Assembly: GCA_003157445.1 (NCBI GenBank)
Contig: PMJN01000116.1
Coordinates: 2,520-7,640 of the forward strand
DNA length: 5,121 nucleotides
Reading direction: 5' to 3'
From: Micrococcales bacterium
GTDB taxonomy: Bacteria > Actinomycetota > Actinomycetes > Actinomycetales > Dermatophilaceae
Under the pieces are notes generated by a model. The model was not told where the DNA came from. It did no database searches and worked only from the letters and a program-made list of their open reading frames with translations. The translations under genes were made by a program, and so were the position numbers. This document shows positions 1 to 5,052 of this stretch, piece after piece; the first letter of the stretch is position 1; each line of letters starts with the position of its first letter.

Positions 1-40
1 CCCCTGTGTTAAGACGCGACGTCCGTCGACACGACCGCGG

Positions 41-210
41 CTAATACCTGGGGAACCGTTCCAGTGGGGTTCGATCGCCCACGGACCAACGATGACCAAA
101 TGGATCGGAAAAGCCTCCCTGACGATGCGGCCAGCGTCGTCGCAAGCCAACACCGGCTCGGCGCACCGGCCTGGTGCTTGTGCGTCGCGCACCTGCACGT
201 ACGTCGCCCG
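41..210 (-). pseudogene. C-terminal remnant of a VOC (glyoxalase/bleomycin-resistance-like) protein, frameshifted
   Basis: Read on the minus strand, codons 118 down to 44 give GGFSDPFGHRWSVGDR followed by TPLERFPRY and a TAG stop at 41-43. 'DPFGHRW' is the typical last-strand motif of PhnB-like VOC-superfamily proteins (glyoxalase, bleomycin-resistance and related metal enzymes). Upstream, in a different frame (codons from about 210), the translation reads RATYVQVRDAQ, then AEPVLACDDAGRIV, resembling the strand and 'AGAEPV' segment that normally precede this motif. The two parts are therefore out of frame, and the helix usually between them is shortened. No start codon, ribosome site or N-terminal half is visible up to about 360. 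I infer a dead gene fragment. A chance match of the short motif is the alternative. The duplicated CACGTACGT at 196-204 and 217-225 simply encodes TYV twice in this frame. Confidence 0.5.
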
Positions 211-417
211 CACGGTCACGTACGTGAAGGAGCACAGATCGGCAAGCGTGCTCCTCGCCGGTCTCGCCGCTGTTCTGGACTTCAGCGGACGACGGCGAAC
301 GGTGATGGACAACCGTAGGCGCCGACCGGGGAAGGATCTGAGACGAGAACTGAGACTAGAGTCGAATGATGCCCGCCCCCAATGGATCGGGAAACGGGCA
401 TCGTCGCAGCTCAGAGG

Positions 418-505
418 GGTGGCGATGGGAGTTGAACCCACGGTGGAGTCTCCCCCACACACGCTTTCGAGGTCTCGGTGGGACAGCCCAAGAGCGTCTG
501 CCACG
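418..505 (-). tRNA. tRNA-Ser(CGA)-like remnant: intact 3' half, degenerate 5' half (possible att core)
   Basis: On the minus strand, 471 down to 418 reproduces the 3' half of an actinobacterial tRNA-Ser(CGA). It has an anticodon loop CTCGAAA (465-471, anticodon CGA at 467-469) and the 3' side of the anticodon stem. A long variable arm follows, with a six-pair stem. Next come a T-arm GTGGG-TTCAACT-CCCAT (425-441) and the acceptor 3' strand CGCCACC (418-424). The 5' half does not fold. The bases before the anticodon loop (GAGAC) cannot pair with GCGTG, no D-arm is evident, and only five of seven acceptor pairs form with CGTGGCA at 499-505. The base at the discriminator position is C rather than the usual G of serine tRNAs. 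It is almost certainly not a working tRNA. Loss of similarity exactly at the anticodon loop is typical of an integration-element attachment core (418-471). Confidence 0.6.
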
Positions 506-995
506 CCCGGCCACGCAGGGACCACCTACCAGCCGAACCACGCTGAACGCCCCGCAACCCCAGCGGATGAGACCATCTTTAAGACCAAGTGAGCGGGTGC
601 ATGTGTGAATCCGTAGACCCGGCGGCCCGCCAACTCAAAGTTGTGGGCGCGCCCATCGCGGCATAGCGGACAAACACAAACAGCGGCTTCTACCCCTTTC
701 GCGGCTATGACGCATGTCATGGAACGCTGATTTGAGTGCGTTCGGATGATGCCGGTACGTGGTGCGGAGTCCACACTCCGGGCCAGGGACCTACTCACTT
801 GCGTGGACGACGACAAGCGTTGGGCACTGGTTGAGGACATCATCGAAGGCTTGGGGATCTGCGTGGTGGTGGTGGAGATGTTGAGCTCCATTTCCTCGGC
901 GGGGCACCGGGTGCTTCGGCGACCCGGTGCTACCGCCAAAGAGCTCGAACGGTTGGCCTCTGAGGAGCCCGATCGCCAGGCATTCTGTGGCAGAT
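506..995. other. Non-coding stretch upstream of the ECF42 module, no supported gene
   Basis: No open frame here has a ribosome site, third-position G/C bias or recognisable domain. Two weak candidates were considered: a minus-strand frame starting at ATG 718-720 with a CVCPLC motif, and a plus-strand frame from 746. Neither has a Shine-Dalgarno sequence, and base composition does not support either. What can be seen is structural: a small hairpin CGGAGT-CCAC-ACTCCG at 765-780 and a large hairpin at 898-937, described separately. The stretch may be decayed coding DNA. Confidence 0.5.
898..937. terminator. Long stable hairpin with UUCG loop, possible terminator or structured element
   Basis: GGCGG (898-902) pairs with CCGCC (933-937). 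After a small internal loop, GCACCGGGT (904-912) pairs with ACCCGGTGC (922-930). GC-TTCG-GC (913-920) caps the stem, with G921 bulged. That makes 16 pairs around a C(UUCG)G tetraloop, one of the most stable RNA loops known. No T-run follows on either strand, as is common for actinobacterial terminators. It lies about 60 bases before the putative ECF promoter, so it could insulate the sigma-factor module from upstream transcription. A small structured RNA or an element end are alternatives. Confidence 0.45.
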
Positions 996-1022
996 TGTCG
1001 TATCGGCGGGATGTCGTTCGTG
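996..1022 (+). promoter_or_regulatory. Candidate ECF42-dependent promoter of the DGPF-sigma operon
   Basis: TGTCGT at 996-1001 resembles the published ECF42 -35 motif TGTCGA (five of six). Seventeen bases later CGTG (1019-1022) sits where the -10 motif CGTC/CGAC is expected (three of four). The pattern 'TGTCGt...CGTTCGT' lies about 50 bases before the start codon of the DGPF gene, the position reported for autoregulated ECF42 promoters. The match is inexact on both elements, so the assignment is an inference. Confidence 0.5.
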
Positions 1023-1060
1023 GTGGGAGTAGAAGGCGGTCATCGGGACCGCCCACAACA

Positions 1061-1066
1061 AAGGAG
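1061..1066 (+). promoter_or_regulatory. Ribosome binding site of the DGPF-domain gene
   Basis: AAGGAG lies seven bases before ATG 1074. This site decides the start: the same open frame extends back to an ATG at 927, but that one has no ribosome site and its N-terminal translation (MLPPKSSNGW...) does not look like the family. Confidence 0.85.
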
Positions 1067-1073
1067 AAGTGGG

Positions 1074-1436
1074 ATGACGCATTACTTGTTGACGGTGCAC
1101 GGCTCCGCCGAGAGGGACGAGTTCGGCAACTACGGCTCCAAGGAGGAGATGGAGGAGGCGTTCGCCGCGACCGGCGCCTTCAATGACAAGCTTCACGCCG
1201 ATGGCTACTGGGTCTTCGCCGGTGGGCTTCAGGCGGCGTCGACGGCGACCGTCGTCGACGGCCAGGGTGAGACCCCGGTGATGACCGACGGCCCATACCT
1301 TGAGACCAAGGAGGTCATCGGGGGTTTCTGGGTCATCGAAGCACCCGACCTCGACGTGGCGCTCAAGCTCGCGGCCGAGGGGTCCAAGGCGTGCCGGGGC
1401 AAGGTCGAGGTCCGTCCGTTCGACGGCCTCGCCTGA
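1074..1436 (+). CDS. YCII/DGPF-domain protein
   Basis: A 120-residue cytoplasmic protein of the YCII-related ('DGPF') family, dimeric alpha/beta-barrel proteins related to muconolactone isomerase-type folds. Their biochemical role is largely unknown. Visible hallmarks are the N-terminal strand MTHYLLTVHG, a helix at about 24-42, GYWVFAGGL (44-52), and the signature TDGPYLETKEVIGGFWVIEA (71-90) with DGPY at 72-75 in place of DGPF. A helix DLDVALKLAA follows, and the final strand is VEVRPF. Length is normal for the family and it appears complete. The start is fixed by AAGGAG seven bases upstream. The sigma-factor gene begins 24 bases after its stop with no ribosome site of its own, so the two are probably cotranscribed and translationally linked. 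In ECF42 systems, DGPF genes are the main conserved neighbours and targets of the sigma factor. A catalytic role is unproven. Confidence 0.92.
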   Translation: MTHYLLTVHGSAERDEFGNYGSKEEMEEAFAATGAFNDKLHADGYWVFAGGLQAASTATVVDGQGETPVMTDGPYLETKEVIGGFWVIEAPDLDVALKLAAEGSKACRGKVEVRPFDGLA

Positions 1437-1460
1437 GCCGGCTCGAACCACGACTGATCG

Positions 1461-2690
1461 ATGCAGGATACAACGGAGGCCGTCGCGCGGGTCTTCCGCG
1501 AGGAGTACGGCCGCCTGATCGCCTCGCTCGCCCGCCGCTTCGGTGACATCGACATTGCGCAGGAGGCGGCGGGTGAGGCGCTCGTGGCCGCCTTGGAGAG
1601 GTGGCCGAAGTCCGGCGTACCTCCCAACCCCGGCGGCTGGCTCACCATCACCGCGGGCAACCGCGCGATCGACCGGATCCGCCGCGAGAAGCAGCGCGAC
1701 TCGAAACACCAGGCGGCCTTCATGTCTTCTCCGATGTCATCAGCCCAGGACGACACGCCCCACGAGCACACCGGACCGGTCCAGGACGACCGATTGCGGC
1801 TCCTGTTCACCTGCTGCCACCCGGCGCTCGCACCGGAGGGGCAGATCGCGCTGACGCTCCGCCTCCTGGGTGGGCTGACTGTGGCTGAGATCGCGCAGGC
1901 GTTCCTCGTGCCCGAGACCACGATGGCGCAGCGGATCACCCGGGCGAAGAAGAAGATCGCGGCGACGAAGGTGCCCTACCGGGTGCCCGAGACCGCCGAC
2001 CTCCCCGAGCGGCTCGGCGGCGTGCTGACGGTACTGTTCCTCATCTTCAACGAGGGCTACCTCGCCACCGGCGACGGCGACCCGGTGCGCGCCGAGCTCA
2101 CGGGCGAGGCCATCCGGCTGACACGGGTCCTCCGCCAGTTGCTCCCCGAGGAGCCGGAGGTGGCCGGTCTGCTCGGGCTGCAGCTGCTCACCGAGGCCCG
2201 GCGTGAGGCACGCGTGCGAAATGGGCAGTTGGTCCCGCTCGGCGAGCAGGATCGGGCCGGCTGGGACCGCGCGCTGATCGCTGAGGGGCACGACCTGGTT
2301 CGCGAGTGCCTCGCGATCAACCGACCCGGCCGTTATCAGATACTCGCCGCGATCAACGCCGTCCACACCGACGCCCCCACCGCGTCGGACACGGAATGGT
2401 CGCAGGTGGTCGCACTGTACGACCAGCTGACCCGGCTCGACCCGTCGCCGATCGTCGCACTCAACCGCGCTGTCGCAGTGGCGGAGCTGGACGGTCCGGA
2501 GGTCGCCCTCACTCTGGTCGACCGGCTGCCGCTCACGGGCTACCACGCATGGCACGCCGCCCGCGCCGACATGCTCTGCAGACTCGGCCGGAACGCCGAG
2601 ACGAAGGAGTCGTACGACGCCGCCATCGCCGCCACCCAGAACTCCGCCGAGCGCGCCTACCTGAGCAGGAAGCGCGGCGAGCTGGTCTGA
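1461..2690 (+). CDS. RNA polymerase ECF sigma factor, ECF42 type, with C-terminal TPR-like extension
   Basis: A 409-residue alternative sigma factor, about twice the length of a classical ECF sigma. The sigma-2 domain spans about residues 9-80, with GDIDIAQEAAGEAL (core binding) and GGWLTITAGNRAIDRIRRE (-10 recognition). A linker contains DDRLRLLFTCCHPAL (109-123). Sigma-4 covers about 125-170, with the helix-turn-helix LTVAEIAQAFLVPETTMAQR. After LPERLGGVLTVLFLIFNEGY (181-200) comes a long helical extension (DUF6596-like, then TPR-like repeats to about 405, e.g. RADMLCRLGRNAETKESY). This layout, plus the DGPF gene 24 bases upstream, is the ECF42 hallmark. The family has no membrane anti-sigma factor, and its C-terminal extension is required for activity in Streptomyces. 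No strong ribosome site precedes ATG 1461, suggesting coupling to the gene before. It probably activates its own operon. The inducing signal is unknown. Confidence 0.93.
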   Translation: MQDTTEAVARVFREEYGRLIASLARRFGDIDIAQEAAGEALVAALERWPKSGVPPNPGGWLTITAGNRAIDRIRREKQRDSKHQAAFMSSPMSSAQDDTPHEHTGPVQDDRLRLLFTCCHPALAPEGQIALTLRLLGGLTVAEIAQAFLVPETTMAQRITRAKKKIAATKVPYRVPETADLPERLGGVLTVLFLIFNEGYLATGDGDPVRAELTGEAIRLTRVLRQLLPEEPEVAGLLGLQLLTEARREARVRNGQLVPLGEQDRAGWDRALIAEGHDLVRECLAINRPGRYQILAAINAVHTDAPTASDTEWSQVVALYDQLTRLDPSPIVALNRAVAVAELDGPEVALTLVDRLPLTGYHAWHAARADMLCRLGRNAETKESYDAAIAATQNSAERAYLSRKRGELV

Positions 2691-2715
2691 GCAGTCTGAC
2701 CACTCGGGCATGATG

Positions 2716-2753
2716 CAGACCCGGGCGTTGGCTTGTGTGTTCGAGCGGGTCTG
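2716..2753 (+). terminator. Inverted repeat after the sigma-factor gene, possible terminator
   Basis: CAGACCCG (2716-2723) and CGGGTCTG (2746-2753) form a perfect eight-pair stem with a 22-base loop, beginning 26 bases after the sigma-factor stop codon. There is no T-run, and the loop is long. Position favours a terminator between two convergent genes. A second weak hairpin (2886-2892 with 2900-2906, one mismatch) lies about 50 bases beyond the stop of the opposing gene and could serve it. The rest of 2691-2957 shows no gene. Confidence 0.35.
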
Positions 2754-2957
2754 GGTCGCCGCTCAGAACGATCACATACTGAGGCACGGACGCAGACTCC
2801 AAACATCACGGCCCGCTCATCGGATCCGGTCAACGTGTCCGGCGGACTCGTCCGACTCGCGGCTGAAATGACGCACATACTTCGCGGGCGTCATGGTCAG
2901 GCACCCACGACCTGTCTCAGAATCGCCCTAGGCTGACAAGTGGTGGAGCAGCCGCCG

Positions 2958-3911
2958 TCAGTCGTCCATGGCTTCGATCCCGAGCTCAGCAAGCTCCGCC
3001 ATGCGCTCGCGCATCTGCTGGATCATCTCCGGCGGAGGACGCCTCCAGCCCGCCACCTCCTCGACGACCCGCAGTGGCTCGGTCGTCCGGTAGGACCGAG
3101 TCGGGTTCCCGGGAAAGCGCTTGTCGGTGACGTTCGGATCGTCTTCGATCATGCCTAGTGGCTCGAGCCGGAATACCCGCCCCGGCCCCTCGCCGCGAGC
3201 GAGCTCGGCAGCCAATGGCGCGCCCTCGCGCGTGGCCGTCAGGTAGATGTGTTTGGCCTGACGCCGCGAACCGTAGTTCGAACGCCAGCCCGGTGTGAGC
3301 AAGTCACCCGGACGCAGGTCGGCTTTGGTCCCGTGAAAGAACGGCCCGGGGTCGTCGACCACGCGCGGCGCCGGAGGTGGATCCCGAAGCAGGCTGTCGA
3401 GCCGTTCCATGAGGACCGCGACCCGGGTGCGCCCCTTCGGCGCCCGCGGATAACGGGTCAGGACGTCAAGGACGACCGGCGTGGCTCGCTTGGCGGCGGC
3501 GGTGATCACATATTCCGCGACCACCGGGTCATCGCCCCGTGCGAGCTCGGCCGCCCGGGCGGCATGGGCGGCCGACCCCAGGATGTGGCGCACCTGCGTC
3601 GCCTTCACCAGCGGATGTAGGTATGCCGCGGCGGCGGCGTCTCCTGCAGCGCTCGCTGCGTGCCGGACGGCTTCGGTCTTAACGTCTCTGGCTGCGCGGT
3701 GGGCGTCGGCCGCGGCAGTCCGTTGAAGGCGCGACCGGGGCGCCCCCTCGGCGAAGTCTCGCGCGGCGTGGAGAGCCGCCGCCGGGCGAGGGTCATCGGG
3801 GCGGGCTTTCTGGAAGAGGGCAAGTGCTGGTTCGGCGCACGCGACGGCATACACGGCAATCGCCCGCAGCTCGTCCATCGTTAACTCGAAGTCACCAGAG
3901 CGTGTCTGCAT
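2958..3911 (-). CDS. arr: Imm-5-like domain fused to Arr-type rifamycin ADP-ribosyltransferase
   Basis: A 317-residue, two-domain cytoplasmic protein. Residues about 7-175 are an alanine-rich all-helical domain (DFELTMDELRAIAVYAVACA, then ARPDDPRPAAALHAARDFAEG and AAGDAAAAAYLHPLVKATQV). It resembles the 'Imm-5-like/putative immunity protein' family, whose function is unknown. A proline-rich linker (176-189, DPPPAPRVVDDPGP) leads to a full Arr domain (about 190-310): FFHGTKADL, HIYLTATREGAPLAAELA, EDDPNVTDKRFPGNPTRSYR. Arr enzymes transfer ADP-ribose from NAD to the C23 hydroxyl of rifampicin and so inactivate it. The key residues H193, Y223 and D258 match H19, Y49 and D84 of mycobacterial Arr, with identical spacings of 30 and 35. 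The first ATG is preferred because DFELT before M12 looks conserved in the N-terminal family. No clear ribosome site precedes either ATG. Rifamycin resistance is inferred, and the fusion partner's role is unknown. Confidence 0.9.
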   Translation of the reverse strand: MQTRSGDFELTMDELRAIAVYAVACAEPALALFQKARPDDPRPAAALHAARDFAEGAPRSRLQRTAAADAHRAARDVKTEAVRHAASAAGDAAAAAYLHPLVKATQVRHILGSAAHAARAAELARGDDPVVAEYVITAAAKRATPVVLDVLTRYPRAPKGRTRVAVLMERLDSLLRDPPPAPRVVDDPGPFFHGTKADLRPGDLLTPGWRSNYGSRRQAKHIYLTATREGAPLAAELARGEGPGRVFRLEPLGMIEDDPNVTDKRFPGNPTRSYRTTEPLRVVEEVAGWRRPPPEMIQQMRERMAELAELGIEAMDD

Positions 3912-4006
3912 CTTCTCGAGTTTCGCACAAAGGCGTCGGCCGACCCGTCGGGCACGTGGCGGAAGACGTAGATGTGGGCCTGTGCCGTACTCGGCTTTCC
4001 GCCTGA

Positions 4007-4135
4007 CAGGGCACGCAGCTGGACCCGCTACGCCTCAAGGCCCACACGCTGCTCACCGTGAACCTCGAACTGTTGGCAAGCTCAGAGAAGGTGACGCAGG
4101 TGGCTTCGGTTTACGTCCTGGTCGCAACCGAGTAG
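4007..4135 (+). pseudogene. Orphan coding-like stretch without a start codon
   Basis: Directly after a TGA at 4004-4006, a frame of 42 codons runs to TAG at 4133-4135. It has strongly biased G/C third positions, like a real actinobacterial gene. It translates as TQLDPLRLKAHTLLTVNLEL, continuing with LASSEKVTQVASVYVLVATE. No ATG or ribosome site precedes it; GTG at 4057-4059 is the only likely start, and it lies well inside. I do not recognise the family. The same frame before the TGA also reads sensibly (VAEDVDVGLCRTRLSA), so this may be a gene broken by a stop codon and decayed at its 5' end. Chance bias over a short frame is the alternative. Confidence 0.35.
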
Positions 4136-4168
4136 CTACCGGCCCAGGTCGTGTTCGTTCTTCTTGGG

Positions 4169-4192
4169 CTGAGCAGGGTGTCATGCCCTCAG
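4169..4192 (+). terminator. Bulged hairpin after the orphan coding stretch, possible terminator
   Basis: CTGAG (4169-4173) pairs with CTCAG (4188-4192), and GG/CC pairs extend the stem inward past a two-base bulge (CA, 4174-4175). It lies about 35 bases after the TAG at 4133-4135. There is no T-run. Only position and pairing support the call. Confidence 0.25.
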
Positions 4193-4393
4193 TCATGACC
4201 GCATATCCCAGCGCTCAATCGTGGTCGTTCCATTACGCGGCGGGATGCAGCACCTTTCGGGACGGCGGCCGCTTTGACCTGCCATGTTCGGCAGGTGCGT
4301 GGCTCCTCGGTGTGGGGGTAGGCGTGTTGCGGGGCATCTCGCGAGCCGCGATGACTCCTGCGGCGTCCGGCGTCGTACTGTCGAACCGTTACC
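4193..4393. other. Gene-free stretch before the DHFR-like fragment, with one short perfect hairpin
   Basis: No frame here shows a domain or codon bias on either strand. The one clear structure is ACCTGCC-ATGTTC-GGCAGGT (4277-4283, 4290-4296), a perfect seven-pair stem with a six-base loop about 110 bases before the next start codon. It could be an operator or a terminator. TGTCGA at 4379-4384 looks like an ECF42 -35 element but has no matching -10 at the right distance. Confidence 0.3.
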
Positions 4394-4400
4394 GAGGAGA
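4394..4400 (+). promoter_or_regulatory. Ribosome binding site of the truncated DHFR-like gene
   Basis: GAGGAGA sits seven bases before ATG 4408, showing that the beginning of this gene is still intact and in its original setting. It also rules out the much earlier in-frame ATG at 3982 as the true start. Confidence 0.7.
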
Positions 4401-4407
4401 ACTTCTG

Positions 4408-4512
4408 ATGCGCATGGTGACCTACTCGATGGGCGTCTCACTTGACGGGTACATCGTCGGGCGGGACTGCAACTTTGACTGGACGGCGCCCGATGAGGAG
4501 GTCTTTCGGTTC
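4408..4512 (+). pseudogene. 5' fragment of a RibD C-terminal/DHFR-family gene
   Basis: From ATG 4408, with a good ribosome site, the translation MRMVTYSMGVSLDGYIVGRD followed by CNFDWTAPDEEVFRF matches the start of 'dihydrofolate reductase family' proteins (RibD C-terminal domain fold, NADPH-dependent reductase-like, about 180-200 residues). The pattern is strand, then SLDGYI, then D-FDW-PDEE-RF. After residue 35 the similarity stops abruptly. The frame stays open to 4797, but the rest (e.g. LCRHAGDGRSSSALERK) has the arginine- and serine-rich look of a shadow frame, lacks the glycine-rich and GRRLYE-type motifs, and runs antisense to another ORF. The gene is therefore most likely truncated by a deletion or rearrangement near 4513. 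The product would not hold a cofactor site and should be non-functional. Confidence 0.75.
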
Positions 4513-4573
4513 GTCGCCGGTGATGATCCACGTCTGAACCTGCGCCTGTGTCGTCATGCCGGTGACGGTAGGA

Positions 4574-4591
4574 GTTCGAGCGCGCTCGAAC
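4574..4591. terminator. Perfect 18-bp palindrome, possible terminator of the minus-strand ORF
   Basis: GTTCGAGCG (4574-4582) is followed directly by its exact reverse complement CGCTCGAAC (4583-4591). It lies 12 bases past the stop codon of the minus-strand ORF at 4604-4927, a place where a terminator would be expected. The half-site order is the reverse of the actinobacterial LexA box (GAAC-N4-GTTC), so it is not an SOS operator. A dimeric-repressor site is the alternative. Confidence 0.35.
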
Positions 4592-4603
4592 GCAAGCTGA
4601 TCC

Positions 4604-4927
4604 TCACACCAGCAAACCGCGAGCTCGCTCACCGGCACCGGCATTGCCGGCCTGCTGCAGAATGGCCAGCCGAACGACAGCCGAAGCTCCATCCGGCTTA
4701 TCCGCCCTGTAGTCGGTCGCGGTCGTTTCTTCGTTCGCGTGGACCGGCGACAGCATCGCGAGCCCTCCAGCGATCTGTTGGTACCGGTCGGCGATGATCA
4801 CCTCTACCCGTTCCGGATGAGACACTCCAGTGACAAACGCAGACGTTAGGACGTCCCACGTGGCTTGGTCTTCGGCAAGGAGGCCGCCGTCAACCTGCAC
4901 GGTGACGGTCAAATCGCTTGCGGCCAT
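4604..4927 (-). CDS. Hypothetical protein, 107 residues
   Basis: I do not recognise this protein. It begins MAASDLTVTVQVDGGLLAED and contains WDVLTSAFVTGVSHPERVEV, IIADRYQQIAGGLAMLSPVH and a polar segment ANEETTATDYRADKPDG. Composition is balanced and acidic-neutral, unlike the arginine-rich shadow frames around it, with an alternation of strand- and helix-like stretches. No signal peptide or membrane segment is seen. No Shine-Dalgarno precedes ATG 4927, but a -10-like AATAAT lies six bases before it, so a leaderless transcript is plausible. It follows the YoeB-type toxin on the same strand after a gap of about 125 bases. Its C-terminal end (LQQAGNAGAGERARGLLV) looks less ordered, so it may be truncated at the same junction that cut the DHFR-like gene. 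A spurious ORF cannot be excluded. Confidence 0.5.
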   Translation of the reverse strand: MAASDLTVTVQVDGGLLAEDQATWDVLTSAFVTGVSHPERVEVIIADRYQQIAGGLAMLSPVHANEETTATDYRADKPDGASAVVRLAILQQAGNAGAGERARGLLV

Positions 4928-4933
4928 GAACTC

Positions 4934-4963
4934 ATTATTGGCCCAGGGATGGAACTGTGTCCC
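4934..4963 (-). promoter_or_regulatory. Candidate leaderless promoter for the 107-residue ORF
   Basis: On the minus strand GGGACA (4958-4963, four of six with TTGACA), an 18-base spacer and AATAAT (4934-4939) end six bases before ATG 4927. That would place transcription start at the A of the ATG, the usual geometry of actinobacterial leaderless genes. Only position and a weak motif match support it. Confidence 0.3.
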
Positions 4964-5052
4964 GCAAGCGACCCCGCTATGAAACGACCACCCAAATTCG
5001 CCGATCCCTCACCGAACAAGGAGGCGTGCCCGTGGCGGCAGAATACGTGAAT

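Noticed and set aside
21..87. Possible tRNA: GTCCGT (21-26) pairs with ACGGAC (81-86) around a T-loop-like GTTCGATC
   Set aside because: It is only about 66 bases, has no anticodon arm and an incomplete T-stem, and the same bases are better explained as the tail of a VOC-type coding frame on the minus strand.
92..592. 166-codon plus-strand open frame
   Set aside because: It has no ribosome site and reads straight through the tRNA-Ser-like remnant. Its translation there (RGVAMGVEPTVES) is the usual spurious product of antisense tRNA sequence.
526..1056. 176-codon minus-strand frame, including a 64-codon part from 720 with CVCPLC
   Set aside because: Serine- and arginine-rich low-information translation, no ribosome site, and it runs antisense through the stable hairpin and the promoter of the DGPF gene.
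746..1186. 146-codon plus-strand frame
   Set aside because: Its end overlaps the well-supported DGPF gene in another frame, it has no ribosome site, and no recognisable motif.
930..1709. 259-codon minus-strand frame
   Set aside because: Mirror of the DGPF and sigma genes in a GC-rich sequence. Both plus-strand genes have clear family motifs.
1740..2711. 323-codon minus-strand frame
   Set aside because: Antisense shadow of the sigma-factor gene, with no domain of its own.
4379..4384. TGTCGA resembling a second ECF42 -35 element before the DHFR-like gene
   Set aside because: No CGAC/CGTC-like -10 follows at 16-17 bases; that position already lies beside the ribosome site.
3982..4797. 271-codon plus-strand frame as one long gene
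   Set aside because: Only 4408-4512 resembles a protein family, and it has its own ribosome site and start. The flanking parts look non-coding.
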